This document shows, one piece after another, positions 1-9,428 of a stretch of 64,000 nucleotides of DNA. Position 1 is the first letter of the stretch. Every line of letters begins with the position of its first letter. Under the pieces are notes generated by a model. The model was given only the letters and a program-made list of their open reading frames with translations. It did no database searches and was not told the origin of the DNA. The position numbers and the translations under genes were made by a program. Source of the DNA: Eubacteriaceae bacterium (GTDB lineage: Bacteria; Bacillota; Clostridia; Eubacteriales; Anaerofustaceae); NCBI GenBank assembly GCA_017551505.1, contig JAFZLL010000058.1:1-64000 (forward strand), written 5' to 3'.

Positions 1-843
1 GACGGGCAGCACGCATGCGTTGGGAACCTCCCCGATCAGCGACTTCTCGAATAATTTCCCGTACCGGCTGAAGACATCGGACGGGGCAGATCTTTCGAAA
101 TACTCCTCCATCCCATCGTACAGAGGCCTGATGTCCAGCCTTCGCCCGGAAAGATAAGGCGCGTCCGATGCGTAAGCGAGGATATCCTCGGAATAATAAC
201 CTTTCCGGATCCCTGCGGAAAGTACCCCTGATATGTATCCTGTATCATAATCATGAGACCGCCCTGTATCTATATAATCCCTCTCCCCAGTCTGGAATGT
301 ATACATGATCTTATCCCGAAACTCAAAAGGGTAGCCTCCGCCTTCCCCTATTACGAGACTGACATCAGACAGGATCCCGGGATGTTCATCGATAAGATTT
401 CCGATGCCATCGCGGCCTCCTTCTTCCTCCAAGTCGGTAACCAGGAGCCTGAGCGTGAATCCGAGTTTTGTTCTTTCCGCGGCATCGGTCAGAAGCTTCA
501 TCCAGACTGCCAGCGGACCTTTACAATCCAACGCACCGCGTCCGAATACACGGTCGTGGAGCCGTGAAGCACGATCCGCAGGGACGATCCATTCCTCCTG
601 TTCCCCAAACGCGGCAGTATCCAGATGGGCATGCAGCAGCACTGTGAAGCTGCTTTTCCCCGGTACTTCAGCAACCAGATGGCAGCCTTCTCTCATGCTG
701 CCAGAGGTAGTAAAGCGTTCAGTCATTACACCTCTCTCTTTAAGGGTACGGTCTATAAAATCCGCGCAGAGCCCTGCGTCCCTGCCAGATATCGTAGTAT
801 CGTAATCTATGAGTTTTATAAGCCATGCGATTATCTCATCCAA
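1..843 (-). CDS. M20-family metallopeptidase, C-terminal part cut by the window edge
   Basis: This is an open reading frame of about 281 codons that runs off the left edge, so the C-terminus is missing. The family removes residues from peptides or N-acyl amino acids using two zinc ions in the cytoplasm. The signature is visible: HAHLDTA (first metal-binding His/Asp), then GRGALDCKGPLAVW (bridging Asp) and TDLEEEGG (catalytic Glu-Glu pair). The frame has no ATG near its start. I chose the TTG at 843 because AGAGGG lies seven bases before it; the TTG at 849 is too close to that site, and a stop codon lies just upstream. An arginine-utilisation-type or dipeptidase substrate cannot be told apart here. 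Confidence 0.8.
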   Translation of the reverse strand, partial: MDEIIAWLIKLIDYDTTISGRDAGLCADFIDRTLKERGVMTERFTTSGSMREGCHLVAEVPGKSSFTVLLHAHLDTAAFGEQEEWIVPADRASRLHDRVFGRGALDCKGPLAVWMKLLTDAAERTKLGFTLRLLVTDLEEEGGRDGIGNLIDEHPGILSDVSLVIGEGGGYPFEFRDKIMYTFQTGERDYIDTGRSHDYDTGYISGVLSAGIRKGYYSEDILAYASDAPYLSGRRLDIRPLYDGMEEYFERSAPSDVFSRYGKLFEKSLIGEVPNACVLPV

Positions 844-889
844 GTCCAATCCCTCTCATGACGGTCAGTCATAATTATACACCGGCACA

Positions 890-926
890 TAAAAAAACTG
901 TGCTTATGCCGGAGCATTGCGCACAG
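890..926 (-). terminator. Rho-independent terminator of the 943-1755 gene
   Basis: On the minus strand CTGTGC at 921-926 pairs with GCACAG at 898-903, with further pairing inside (ATGC/GCAT), followed by seven T residues. It lies 17 bases past the stop codon of the upstream minus-strand gene. Confidence 0.8.
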
Positions 927-942
927 CCTTCCCGATTACGGC

Positions 943-1755
943 TTATTTATCCATATCAGAGATCATTTCGTTATAACTGTTCTGACCGTAGAAGAACTTG
1001 ATGTTTTCCCAATCCGTGTCGTAGGGGTTATATCCTCCATGACCTTCGCCTGCTTCCTGTATCTCTTCGGAATGCATCGCTTCACTGTTTCTGCTGTAGT
1101 CGACAGCGACGATCATCAGGCTGCCGTACCGCTTACGGCACTGCTCGATCCAATCCTCTGGGATATCATCCAGCGGGAACCTCCCGATCTCGGTATGCTC
1201 CACCTTGTCAGGCCACATGAATTCGCTGGGATACTTATCTTCCGGTTGGCAGAGCATTTCCAGTCCCGCCATCACCACGATGAATTCCCCGTTGTCTAGG
1301 TCGACAATGTATCTCCACCTGTTGATCCATACTCCGCTGAAGCCGGAATAATCGACGAGCCACGGGTAGTTGTCAGCCAAAGGTGCTACTGCATTTTTCG
1401 TCCATGCAAGGGCCTGCGGCCATGTCATATCCTTATTCCACAGTTCCTCAGGAACATACTTCTTATAGCTTTCCACCTGTTCGGCAGTCATGGGGTCTTC
1501 CTCACGGACCACTTGAACTTTGTCGAAGTATTCGCTGATCGACTCTCTGCCGGCTTTCCTGATCCAGTCGACCAGTTTAACACCGATGCCTTCCATCTCG
1601 GAATTGCGGTGTGAGTAGGTGACCTTGAGAAAGTTGCCTTTCTTTAAAACGATACTCCCCTTTTTCTTTGAACGTCTGACACTCCCGTCATCGTCCGCGA
1701 AAAGCTCAAAATTATCATCCATCTCATCGATGATACCGTGTTTGCCTTCGTGCAT
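943..1755 (-). CDS. Hypothetical acidic cytoplasmic protein, 270 aa
   Basis: I do not recognise this family. The product is 270 residues, strongly acidic, with no signal peptide and no membrane segment. Residues 30-50 carry a basic KKKGSIVLKKG stretch, and the middle (about 105-165) is rich in tryptophan (WNKD, WPQALAW, YPWLVDY, GVWINRWRY), which suggests a compact folded domain. The ATG at 1755 is supported by GGAGG seven bases upstream. It is a single-gene unit with its own terminator at 890-926. The codon pattern and clear ribosome-binding site make it a real gene; no function should be assigned. Confidence 0.7.
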   Translation of the reverse strand: MHEGKHGIIDEMDDNFELFADDDGSVRRSKKKGSIVLKKGNFLKVTYSHRNSEMEGIGVKLVDWIRKAGRESISEYFDKVQVVREEDPMTAEQVESYKKYVPEELWNKDMTWPQALAWTKNAVAPLADNYPWLVDYSGFSGVWINRWRYIVDLDNGEFIVVMAGLEMLCQPEDKYPSEFMWPDKVEHTEIGRFPLDDIPEDWIEQCRKRYGSLMIVAVDYSRNSEAMHSEEIQEAGEGHGGYNPYDTDWENIKFFYGQNSYNEMISDMDK

Positions 1756-1870
1756 GCCTGTGCCTCCATTTATTCTTATTATTGCTTTACATGATATGCT
1801 TCCGACAGCGCGGCACTATATATCAGTTGAATAAATTATACTAAATCATAAAATAGGTTGAAAGAGTAAA

Positions 1871-1909
1871 TATTAAAAAACTGCCGGTGTATAGACATTC
1901 GACCGGCAG
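1871..1909 (-). terminator. Rho-independent terminator of the MATE gene
   Basis: CTGCCGGT at 1881-1888 pairs perfectly with ACCGGCAG at 1902-1909, and on the minus strand the hairpin is followed by six T residues and more T-rich sequence. It is about 110 bases beyond the MATE stop codon. Confidence 0.85.
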
Positions 1910-2018
1910 AAACTTGAGCTAAGTACCGCGTTTATGTATTTCAGGCGATCCGGACTTATTCATAGTGCCCGAAACGATTTTAACCCTGATGTCTTCAGAC
2001 CATTGGATCAGTAAAGCA

Positions 2019-3404
2019 TTACTGGCCCTCTCCTGCTGAAGCATCAGGCAGACCGCATTTCCTTACGAATCTGCGGTACAGGACAGACCACAGGATGAAC
2101 TGAAGCACTGTCGTCACGGCCCAGGACAGGGGGAAACACATATACAGCACTTCCAGCGTCGGATGCGTATTCCAGAAAAGATAGATCCATCCTAGCCGCA
2201 CTCCCACGATCCCCATGAGCATGAATACGGTCGGGAGAGTACTGTATCCCATGCCCCTCATCGAACTGGACGGGACATCCAGCACACCGTTCAAAAACAG
2301 CCAGAACACGACATACTTTATGCGTATCTTTCCGACATTTATGACGGAAGGATCATCCGTATACAGCAAAAGAAGGGAATCGCCCTGCCAGAGGATAAAG
2401 GCACCTATCATAAAGGAAACAGCTGTGATCATGACAGTTGTCAGACTAAGGATCTCTTTTATCCGCTTCACGTTCTTTGCCCCCGCGTTTTGGGAAGTAA
2501 AGGTCATCGCGGACTGTGAAAAGCCTTCCATTCCTATATATACGAATTCTTCAATATTGGCCGCGGCCGTATTGCCCGCTACGGTGATCGAACCGAAAGA
2601 ATTCAGAGCCTTTTGGATCGCAACATTTGACAGCGACCACATCATCCCCTGAAGACCGGCGGGAAGCCCGATCGTGAGGATCCCCGCCAGCGAATGCCTG
2701 TCGAGCATGATCTCACTTAAAACGAGTCTGGTCTGATCATCTTCGCGCATGAGGCATGCTGTGACTAGTATCGCTGATATGCTCTCGGAAATCACAGTGG
2801 CGATCGCCACACCGGCGACATCCATCTTTAAAGCGATCACAAGGAACAGATTCATCAGAACGTTTATGGCACCCGTGGCCGTAAGGATCATCGTCGGACG
2901 TACCGAATCCCCTTTCGCGCGCATGACGGAAGCGCCGCAGTTATACACAAAAAGAGGTATGCTCCCGGCGAAATATATCCTCATATACAGCAATGCCTGA
3001 TCCAGTATATCCTCAGGAGTGCCGGTCATCCTGAGCAGATAACCGCTCAGGAAAAAACCCGCGGCAGTAAGGATCAGCCCCCCCGATAAAGCCAGATAAT
3101 AAGCAGTGTGCACTGCGGCTTTGATGCGCTTTATTACGCCGCTTCCCAGCGATTGGGCAAGTACGATCGTCGCACCGACAGATAATCCGTTGAAAAGCGA
3201 GACCAGCATGCCAACTATCGCCCCTGTAGATCCGACGGCCGCAAGAGCCCGCTGACCTGAAAACTTACCGACGATCACCGTATCGGCAGCATTGAAAGCG
3301 ATCTGCAGGAGGTTGGAGAGCATGATGGGGAGAGAAAACAACAGGACATTCTTCAGCAGAGGTCCGTCCAGCATATTTATATTATGCTTCTTTAAACTAG
3401 TCAT
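2019..3404 (-). CDS. MATE-family efflux transporter
   Basis: The product is about 461 residues with some twelve hydrophobic segments and two similar halves, the usual size for MATE cation-coupled multidrug exporters of the plasma membrane. The start reads GPLLKNVLLFSLPIMLSNL followed by FNAADTVIVGKFSG and AAVGSTGAI, which are hallmarks of the first two helices in the family. The open frame extends upstream to 3566, but that part (about 54 residues, rich in Cys and Arg) is not MATE-like, so I place the start at the ATG at 3404. Its ribosome-binding site is weak; the ATG at 3374 is an alternative. The substrate is unknown. Confidence 0.88.
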   Translation of the reverse strand: MTSLKKHNINMLDGPLLKNVLLFSLPIMLSNLLQIAFNAADTVIVGKFSGQRALAAVGSTGAIVGMLVSLFNGLSVGATIVLAQSLGSGVIKRIKAAVHTAYYLALSGGLILTAAGFFLSGYLLRMTGTPEDILDQALLYMRIYFAGSIPLFVYNCGASVMRAKGDSVRPTMILTATGAINVLMNLFLVIALKMDVAGVAIATVISESISAILVTACLMREDDQTRLVLSEIMLDRHSLAGILTIGLPAGLQGMMWSLSNVAIQKALNSFGSITVAGNTAAANIEEFVYIGMEGFSQSAMTFTSQNAGAKNVKRIKEILSLTTVMITAVSFMIGAFILWQGDSLLLLYTDDPSVINVGKIRIKYVVFWLFLNGVLDVPSSSMRGMGYSTLPTVFMLMGIVGVRLGWIYLFWNTHPTLEVLYMCFPLSWAVTTVLQFILWSVLYRRFVRKCGLPDASAGEGQ

Positions 3405-3717
3405 GTAATTAATTATGTCACAGAAGCGGCAAATAGGAATGCTTTCAGCCCTCAGTACAAAGGCATGACGGCATTTATTCCTGCCGCATCGCCGCTTTTC
3501 AGGGATAATACAATACAGGGGGCCTGTCTTTTGCATACAGTCCCAGAAAGCCTGTTTTCGATTCAAGATCAGTCATCACAGAGGACCGCGGCACACGGGC
3601 TTTCCCCGGTATCGGATATGCGGCACGATCATTCCGTAATGGCCATGTTTTTGTACTCAAGCCTTCGTCACGTTCACAGCGAGGCTGCAGCCGGTCCATG
3701 ACTACGGATGCTGTGCT
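3405..3717. other. Gap without a recognised gene
   Basis: About 310 bases lie between mnmA and the MATE gene. Short frames exist on both strands but none has a good ribosome-binding site or recognisable product. It presumably carries the MATE promoter. Confidence 0.5.
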
Positions 3718-4797
3718 CTACTGCCTGGTCCCGGCTATTACTCCGCCGCCTATGACTTCATCCTCTTCATTATAGAAGACTGCCGACTGTCCCGGCGTAA
3801 TTGCCTTCGCAGGTTCTTCGAAGCGTACTTTCACACTGCCGTTATCGGCAGCTGTTATGACTGCCGGCATCCCTTCATGACGGTAGCGGATCTTGACAGA
3901 ACATCTCACCGGTACGCCGGGCTGAAGCCCCGAGATACTCATGAAGTTCACATCCCTGCAGAAGAGTTCACTGCTGTACAGGGACTGCTCGTCACTCAGA
4001 ACGATCTCGTTTGTCGAACTGCGGATCTCTTTAACGTATACCGGGTATCCGAATGCTATTCCGAGACCTTTTCTCTGGCCGACAGTATAGTGCACTATCC
4101 CTTTATGCCTGCCGAGGATTTTCCCTGAATCATCGACAAAAAAACCCTCCCCGGGGAGAACCGCTCCCGAATTATCCTTAATATAATCCGCATAACCGCC
4201 GTTTGACACGAAACATATCTCCTGCGAATCCGGCTTTGACGCCACGGCGAGACCTGCTTCTTCCGCTATCTTTCTGACTGCGCTCTTTGTATAGCTTCCC
4301 AGCGGCATCAGCGTGGCGGCAAGCTGTTCCTGAGTCAGTTTATAGAGCATATAGGTCTGATCCTTTTCCGAATGCAGCGCTTTTTTGAGAGTGTACCTTC
4401 CGTTGTCCAGCTTTACTACGTAGGCGTAATGACCTGTCGCGATATAATCCCCTTCGAGCAGCTTAGCATAGTAAAGCAGCTTATCCCATTTCACATACCG
4501 GTTGCATTCGATGCACGGGTTTGGAGTTATACCGCTGCGGTAGCCTTCCAAAAACGGGTCGACAACATATCTCTGAAAATCCGCAGTGCAGTTGAATGAA
4601 AGATACCTGATCCCGATGCGGTCTGCGGCAGCCCTTGCATCGTCGATATCGCAGCACCGGCTTCCCTGACCTTCATCAGCCTGCCAGGTCCGCAGTGTGA
4701 CCCCGATTACTTCGTATCCTGCCTGCTTAAGCAGGTATGCGGTCACCGCACTATCCACGCCCCCGGACATCCCGACAATGACCTTGTTTTTTCCCAT
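3718..4797 (-). CDS. mnmA: tRNA-specific 2-thiouridylase MnmA
   Basis: MnmA makes 2-thiouridine at wobble position 34 of tRNAs for Lys, Glu and Gln, taking sulfur relayed from a cysteine desulfurase. The protein is about 359 residues, the usual length. The N-terminal PP-loop VGMSGGVDSAV binds ATP. The catalytic cysteines sit in NPCIECNRYVKW and EICFVSNGGY. The sequences GHYAYV, TYMLYKL and YTVGQRKGLGI are also typical. I chose the ATG at 4797 because GGAAGGTG lies just upstream; the frame extends 13 codons further to 4836 without family similarity. The gene stands alone between a MATE exporter and rpmB. Confidence 0.97.
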   Translation of the reverse strand: MGKNKVIVGMSGGVDSAVTAYLLKQAGYEVIGVTLRTWQADEGQGSRCCDIDDARAAADRIGIRYLSFNCTADFQRYVVDPFLEGYRSGITPNPCIECNRYVKWDKLLYYAKLLEGDYIATGHYAYVVKLDNGRYTLKKALHSEKDQTYMLYKLTQEQLAATLMPLGSYTKSAVRKIAEEAGLAVASKPDSQEICFVSNGGYADYIKDNSGAVLPGEGFFVDDSGKILGRHKGIVHYTVGQRKGLGIAFGYPVYVKEIRSSTNEIVLSDEQSLYSSELFCRDVNFMSISGLQPGVPVRCSVKIRYRHEGMPAVITAADNGSVKVRFEEPAKAITPGQSAVFYNEEDEVIGGGVIAGTRQ

Positions 4798-5109
4798 AGA
4801 CACCTTCCAGTATTCAATCAAGTATCGTCTGTGCATCGGCCCTCAAATGGCAGCTGCATCCGGCCGGCCCGGACGATGCTCTGACTTTATCATTCCGGCT
4901 TTTTTACATGTTCTTTCTGAGCGCAGCTCAGTACGCGCATTTATAATAACCGTTTTGCAGAACGTTATCAATTATCCGGGCAGGTACGGGGAAAACTGTC
5001 CCTGTCACGAAAGGGCCAGTCATACCATAGGATGCCGCTGCTGCTTCTGACCGGTCCCCTCCTCTGCAGAAAGTATGAAGAGGCTGCGGATGCCATTTCC
5101 CAAATAAAC
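4798..5109. other. Gap without a recognised gene
   Basis: About 310 bases lie between mnmA and the rpmB terminator. Overlapping short frames on both strands are low in coding character. No RNA structure was recognised. Confidence 0.45.
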
Positions 5110-5135
5110 GCAAAAAAGCCGCCTTGCGGCGGCTG
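5110..5135 (-). terminator. Rho-independent terminator of rpmB
   Basis: A perfect hairpin GCCGCC-TTGC-GGCGGC occupies 5118-5133. Read on the minus strand it is followed by six T residues. It lies about 20 bases after the rpmB stop. Confidence 0.9.
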
Positions 5136-5152
5136 TCTGACAAATAAATCGA

Positions 5153-5341
5153 TCAGCCTCTTTCGACCTTGCCGGAACGAAGGCACCTGGAGCATACGTT
5201 TACAGTCTTGTGAGTGCCGTTCTCAACAATCTTGACTCTTCTAAGGTTTACTTTCCAAGACCTATTTGTATGAATATTCGAGTGTGCGACATTGCACCCC
5301 CAGGAGGTTCCCTTATTACAAATGTAGCATCCTTTAGCCAT
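5153..5341 (-). CDS. rpmB: Large-subunit ribosomal protein L28 (bL28)
   Basis: The 62-residue product matches bL28: it begins MAKGCYICNKGTSWG, continues NVAHSN with basic NLRRVKI, and ends in VCSRCLRSGKV. The paired motifs CYIC and CSRC are those of the zinc-binding (C+) form of L28. It is a structural protein of the 50S subunit. It is transcribed alone, from a promoter at 5382-5410 to a terminator at 5110-5135, in a divergent arrangement with coaX. Confidence 0.96.
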   Translation of the reverse strand: MAKGCYICNKGTSWGCNVAHSNIHTNRSWKVNLRRVKIVENGTHKTVNVCSRCLRSGKVERG

Positions 5342-5381
5342 AATTACATCTCCGTTATTCTTTAGATAAATCAGCTAGGCT

Positions 5382-5410
5382 ATACTATCACAGCTCAAGC
5401 GAAAAATCAA
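5382..5410 (-). promoter_or_regulatory. rpmB: SigmaA-type promoter of rpmB
   Basis: On the minus strand TTGATT (5410-5405) and TAGTAT (5387-5382) are 17 bases apart, about 40 bases upstream of the rpmB start codon. It lies back to back with the coaX promoter. Confidence 0.65.
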
Positions 5411-5427
5411 CTGATAAAAGCACAAAT

Positions 5428-5457
5428 TTTACAAGCATTCTCTCAGCATGCTATAAT
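5428..5457 (+). promoter_or_regulatory. coaX: SigmaA-type promoter of coaX-dusB
   Basis: TTTACA at 5428-5433 and a perfect TATAAT at 5452-5457 are 18 bases apart, 29 bases before the coaX start codon. Confidence 0.75.
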
Positions 5458-5486
5458 ACAGCTGATTTCGCATAAAGAGGGACGAT

Positions 5487-6260
5487 ATGATACTATGCGT
5501 TGACGCAGGCAACACGATGATAAAATTCGCGCTGTATGACGGCGATGTAAAGAAAGCAGCGTGCCGCACGCTTACCAAAGCGGAGAAGACCGGTGACGAC
5601 CTTGGTTTCTTCATATTGGATTTTTTCAGAGCAAACGGTATCAGCCCGGCCGAAACAGAAGGGATAATCGTATCCTCGGTGGTGCCCGGGGTGGTCGGAC
5701 AGATGGAAACGGCATGTGAGCAATACCTGAAAAAGACGCCTTTGTTCGTATCCGCCGATATTCAGACAGGGCTCACGATCGCCACCGACGACCCGAAGGA
5801 GATGGGCGCGGACAGGATCTGCGCCGCTGCGGCTGCGGCCGAATACTACGGCTGCCCTGTAGTCATCGCCAATTTCGGCACAGCCACCTGCTACGACATG
5901 GTCGACAGCGGCCGCAACTTCTGCGCAGCCGTAACTTCGCCCGGGCTGAGGACCAGCGCCGAATCCCTGTGGGATAAGGCCGCGCTCCTCGGCGAAGTGA
6001 AGATCAAGGCGCCGGGGAGCTTCCTCTCAAAGAACACCACAGACAGTCTGCAGGCCGGTCTCGTATACGGTACAGTCGGGCAGGCCGAGTATATCATCAA
6101 CGGCATGAAAAAAGAGGCTGGAGAGCTGGCTGCCAAGGTGGTCGCCTGCGGGGGATACGCCGATATTGTGGCGCCCCTGACACGCATCATCGATCACGTC
6201 GACGATGATCTCGTATTTAAAGGCTTAAGGCTGATATATGAAAAGAACGGAAAGCATTGA
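5487..6260 (+). CDS. coaX: Type III pantothenate kinase
   Basis: CoaX phosphorylates pantothenate with ATP, the first step of coenzyme A synthesis, and belongs to the ASKHA fold. The protein is 257 residues, the normal length. The first beta strand MILCVDAGNTMIKFALYD holds the phosphate-1 Asp and Gly-Asn-Thr. SSVVPGV and DRICAAAAAAEYYG follow, then the substrate-binding NFGTATCYDMV and SPGLRTSAESL. The ATG has AGAGGGA just upstream. Its end overlaps dusB by 23 bases, so the two are translationally coupled. Confidence 0.95.
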   Translation: MILCVDAGNTMIKFALYDGDVKKAACRTLTKAEKTGDDLGFFILDFFRANGISPAETEGIIVSSVVPGVVGQMETACEQYLKKTPLFVSADIQTGLTIATDDPKEMGADRICAAAAAAEYYGCPVVIANFGTATCYDMVDSGRNFCAAVTSPGLRTSAESLWDKAALLGEVKIKAPGSFLSKNTTDSLQAGLVYGTVGQAEYIINGMKKEAGELAAKVVACGGYADIVAPLTRIIDHVDDDLVFKGLRLIYEKNGKH

Positions 6261-7218
6261 CTACTTCTGGAATCTGCTGAAAGAGGATGACGTGCTGCTT
6301 GCCCCGATGGCGGGAGTGACAGATGCCGCTTTCAGGCATATATGCGCCGGCAGCGGCGCACGTGTCATGTTTACAGAGATGGTGAGCGCCAAAGGGATGG
6401 TATACGGCAATAAGAACACAGAAAAGCTGATCTTTCTCGGGCCGCGTGAAGACCATACCGCTGTCCAGATCTTCGGATCGGATGAAGCCTTACTTTCACG
6501 CGCGGTGGGAGAATACCTTAACGGCAGCGCATTTGCCTTCATCGATATAAATATGGGCTGCCCCGTAAAAAAGGTCACTTCAAACGGAGAAGGAAGCGCT
6601 CTCCTGCGCGACACGGAAAAGCTGTACAGAGCAGCCAAAAGCGTCGTTGACGCTTCGGATAAACCGGTCTCAGCGAAGATACGCCTCGGCATAGACGGAA
6701 GGATAAACGCTGCGGAGAACGTGCAGGCACTGGAGGAAGCCGGTGTCGGGATGGTGACCGTACACGGCCGCACCGCTGAAATGTACTACTCTGGCCACGC
6801 GGACTACGGACAGATCGCCCTGGCCGTGAGATCCGCCAGAAGAATACCTGTGATCGCCAACGGGGACGTCAGCGACTACTCAGGCTACCTTAATATAATG
6901 ACTGACACAGGGGCAGCAGGGGCGATGATCGGACGGGCCGCAATGGGCAACCCGTTCATTTTCGCGGAGATAGCAGCCGCAAAGAGAGGCGAAGCATACG
7001 CGCCTCCCACAAACGCCGAAAAGATGGCGGCAGCGCTCGAGCATTTCGAATTCCTTCTGGAATACAAGGGCGAGCATACGGCATGCAGCGAATTCCGTCG
7101 CCATTTCTGCTATTACACCAAAGGCATGCCGGGCGGGGCAGCGCTGCGCAGCCAGGTCTCATCCTATGAAAAGGCGGAGCAGTTCACCGACCTGATCAGG
7201 AGCCTGATCGACTGCTGA
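6238..7218 (+). CDS. dusB: tRNA-dihydrouridine synthase (DusB-like)
   Basis: The enzyme uses FMN and NADPH to reduce uridines in the tRNA D-loop. The 326-residue product has the TIM-barrel start LLAPMAGVTDAAFR, the catalytic-cysteine motif DINMGCPVKKVTSNGEGSAL, SAKIRLGID, VTVHGRTAEMYYSGHADY, VIANGDV and MIGRAAMGNPFIF, followed by a helical C-terminal domain. All are standard for the DusB group. The start overlaps the end of coaX. No other gene follows before the hairpin at 7322. Confidence 0.94.
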   Translation: MKRTESIDYFWNLLKEDDVLLAPMAGVTDAAFRHICAGSGARVMFTEMVSAKGMVYGNKNTEKLIFLGPREDHTAVQIFGSDEALLSRAVGEYLNGSAFAFIDINMGCPVKKVTSNGEGSALLRDTEKLYRAAKSVVDASDKPVSAKIRLGIDGRINAAENVQALEEAGVGMVTVHGRTAEMYYSGHADYGQIALAVRSARRIPVIANGDVSDYSGYLNIMTDTGAAGAMIGRAAMGNPFIFAEIAAAKRGEAYAPPTNAEKMAAALEHFEFLLEYKGEHTACSEFRRHFCYYTKGMPGGAALRSQVSSYEKAEQFTDLIRSLIDC

Positions 7219-7321
7219 GGCAATGAGGGATCAGCCCTGCCGGCAGGAACGTGAACACCCTACGTACTGCCGCAATGATCCGGAGACACCTGTTCGGCCA
7301 TGAGCTCCAGCAGGAATAAAT

Positions 7322-7364
7322 ACAGCTGCCGGTCTTATGCAGATAGCCGGCAGCTGTCTGTTAT
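7322..7364 (+). terminator. Hairpin terminator between dusB and prfA
   Basis: ACAGCTGCCGG at 7322-7332 pairs perfectly with CCGGCAGCTGT at 7347-7357. The T-run downstream is interrupted. Its position between convergent genes suggests it works for dusB and possibly in both directions. Confidence 0.65.
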
Positions 7365-7414
7365 GATTTTATCTTTTGAAGGCCTATGTATTCGCGGTGA
7401 CATCTGCACAGCGT

Positions 7415-8482
7415 TCATTCAGCGGCTTCCAGCATCTGTGCCCGGTCGCTGGTGATGAGCGTATCGATCAGTTCGTCCAGGTCGCCGTCGAGGATCTCGC
7501 CGAGGCGGTGGGTAGTCAGATTTATCCGGTGGTCGGTAACCCTTCCCTGAGGGAAGTTGTATGTCCTGATGCGTTCGCTGCGGTCCCCCGAGCCTATCTG
7601 GCTGCGGCGGGAAGAAGCTATGCTCTCATGCTGCTTTCGGATCTCGATCTCCAGGAGCCTGGAACGGAGTATCTTCATTGCCTTATCCTTGTTTTTGAGC
7701 TGGGACTTCTCATCCTGACAGGAGACCACCAGTCCCGAAGGGAGGTGCGTGATGCGCACAGCGGAATCGGTGGTGTTGACGGACTGCCCCCCGTTGCCCG
7801 TGGAACGGTAGACGTCTATCCTGAGATCGTTTGGATTGATCTCCACCTCAACGTCCTCTGCCTCCGGCAGTACGGCGACTGTGGCAGCGGAGGTGTGGAT
7901 CCTGCCGGAGCTTTCCGTTTCCGGCACTCTCTGCACGCGGTGGGTGCCGCTCTCATATTTAAGCCTTGAATATGCCCCTTTACCCGATACGGCTACGATG
8001 ACTTCCTTATAGCCTCCTATGCCTATATCGGTCGAGCTCATTATCTCGGTCTTGTACCTGCGGCGCTCGGCGTAGCGCAGATACATACGGAGCAGGTCTC
8101 CGGCAAAGAGCGCCGCCTCATCGCCTCCGACACCGGCCCGTATCTCGAGGATGACGTTCTTTTCATCGTTGGGATCCTTGGGCAGCAGGAGGACTTTAAG
8201 TTTTTCCTCGCTCTCCCTGAGCTGTTCGTTGAGACTGGCGATATCTTCATGCAGCATCTGGCGGAAATCCTCATCGCTCTCGTTTTCCAGGAGCTCTTTG
8301 TTGTCGTTCAGCTGTGAAGCCAGCGAGACATAATTATCATATTCCGCGATGATGGGCTCCATGTCAGCCCTTTCCTTCATCAGCTTCTTGTATCTCTCCT
8401 GATCCGAAACCGTTTCCGGCCTGGCCAGCTCATCGTTCAATTCCTCGAACCTGTTCTTTATTCCGGCAAGTTTTTCAATCAT
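7415..8482 (-). CDS. prfA: Peptide chain release factor 1
   Basis: RF1 ends translation at UAA and UAG codons. The 355-residue product has an N-terminal coiled coil (about 1-100), [33 protein letters not shown] covering the codon-recognition loop (here P-E-T rather than the common P-A-T), and the catalytic loop [17 protein letters not shown] with the GGQ tripeptide. The end [11 protein letters not shown] is also typical. It is last in a three-gene minus-strand operon and overlaps the upstream helicase-loader gene by eight bases. Confidence 0.95.
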   Translation of the reverse strand: MIEKLAGIKNRFEELNDELARPETVSDQERYKKLMKERADMEPIIAEYDNYVSLASQLNDNKELLENESDEDFRQMLHEDIASLNEQLRESEEKLKVLLLPKDPNDEKNVILEIRAGVGGDEAALFAGDLLRMYLRYAERRRYKTEIMSSTDIGIGGYKEVIVAVSGKGAYSRLKYESGTHRVQRVPETESSGRIHTSAATVAVLPEAEDVEVEINPNDLRIDVYRSTGNGGQSVNTTDSAVRITHLPSGLVVSCQDEKSQLKNKDKAMKILRSRLLEIEIRKQHESIASSRRSQIGSGDRSERIRTYNFPQGRVTDHRINLTTHRLGEILDGDLDELIDTLITSDRAQMLEAAE

Positions 8483-9428
8483 TATTCGTCCCTGTTTTCA
8501 ATACCGCCCTGAGATCGTCATCCGGCATGCTCACGCCGACCGCCGTCCCGAACAGGCGGGAGGTTATCCTTTCGTCGTAGCATTCCCCGAGCTCCCGGGC
8601 AGTCAGATTTGTGGAAAAGACTATCGGGCGCTGCGCGTTCATCCTTTCGTTGATGACCTGATAGAGCATCTTTTCGGAAAAATCCGTCCTGCGCTCCGTA
8701 CCTAGGTCGTCTATCACCAGCAGATCGCAGCTGATAAGGTAGTCATAAAATGAATCGTCCGCATCCCCTACCGCCGCTTTCGTCAGCATATCTATCATCC
8801 CGTAGCCCGTCACATAGAGCACGGTATTTCCCAGGTCCATCGCGGCCTTTGCGATGCAGTGGGTAAGGAAGGTCTTGCCCGTTCCCGCCTTGCCGCGTAT
8901 GAGGAGGTTGGCGTACCTTTTATCCATGTTGTTGACAAAGCTCAGACAGGCATCCCTGGCCTTCAGAGCCGTTTTTCTCGGCGAGCGCCCCCTGTTGTCC
9001 TCAGATGAGGAGAACAGCAGCTCGTTGAAAGTATCGAAGTTTTCCCTTCTGATGATATCGGCCGTGTACTCCTGATTGAAGCACTCATCCAGCACGAGCT
9101 GGGCAAGGCATGAGCACATCTTCCCGTCGATATAGCCTGTGTCGGAACACTTTGCGCATTCGGGGGCATATTCCAGAGCGTCTTCCCTTTCGCCCGCAGT
9201 CCTCAAGGCCCGGGCGATAAGCTCCTCGATACGGTCTGACTCCGTACCGACCTGATCGGGATCGCTCCTTTCAGCCATGGCACGCAGCCACAGGGCCCGG
9301 CGTTCCTTAAGCAGCGCGTTTATTTCCGGGTGCTTAGTGAGGATCTCCGTCCGTCTCCTCTCAAAAGCCCCCTTGCGTTCGCCGACAAGGATATCATATT
9401 TGCGTTTTGCGTCCTCGATTATTCCCAT
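8475..9428 (-). CDS. DnaI/DnaC-like AAA+ helicase-loader ATPase
   Basis: Proteins of this type load the replicative helicase at origins or restart sites. The 317-residue product has an N-terminal helical region, a zinc cluster [17 protein letters not shown] near residues 95-111, then a AAA+ domain. That domain has the Walker A motif [14 protein letters not shown] (about 170-185), Walker [11 protein letters not shown], sensor-1 STNLT and an arginine-containing ITSRLFG. Its start codon overlaps the stop of the DnaD-like gene (TGATG), so the two are coupled. The pairing with a DnaD/DnaB-type protein supports a primosome role. I give no symbol because DnaI and other DnaC-like loaders are hard to separate by eye. 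Confidence 0.88.
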   Translation of the reverse strand: MGIIEDAKRKYDILVGERKGAFERRRTEILTKHPEINALLKERRALWLRAMAERSDPDQVGTESDRIEELIARALRTAGEREDALEYAPECAKCSDTGYIDGKMCSCLAQLVLDECFNQEYTADIIRRENFDTFNELLFSSSEDNRGRSPRKTALKARDACLSFVNNMDKRYANLLIRGKAGTGKTFLTHCIAKAAMDLGNTVLYVTGYGMIDMLTKAAVGDADDSFYDYLISCDLLVIDDLGTERRTDFSEKMLYQVINERMNAQRPIVFSTNLTARELGECYDERITSRLFGTAVGVSMPDDDLRAVLKTGTNND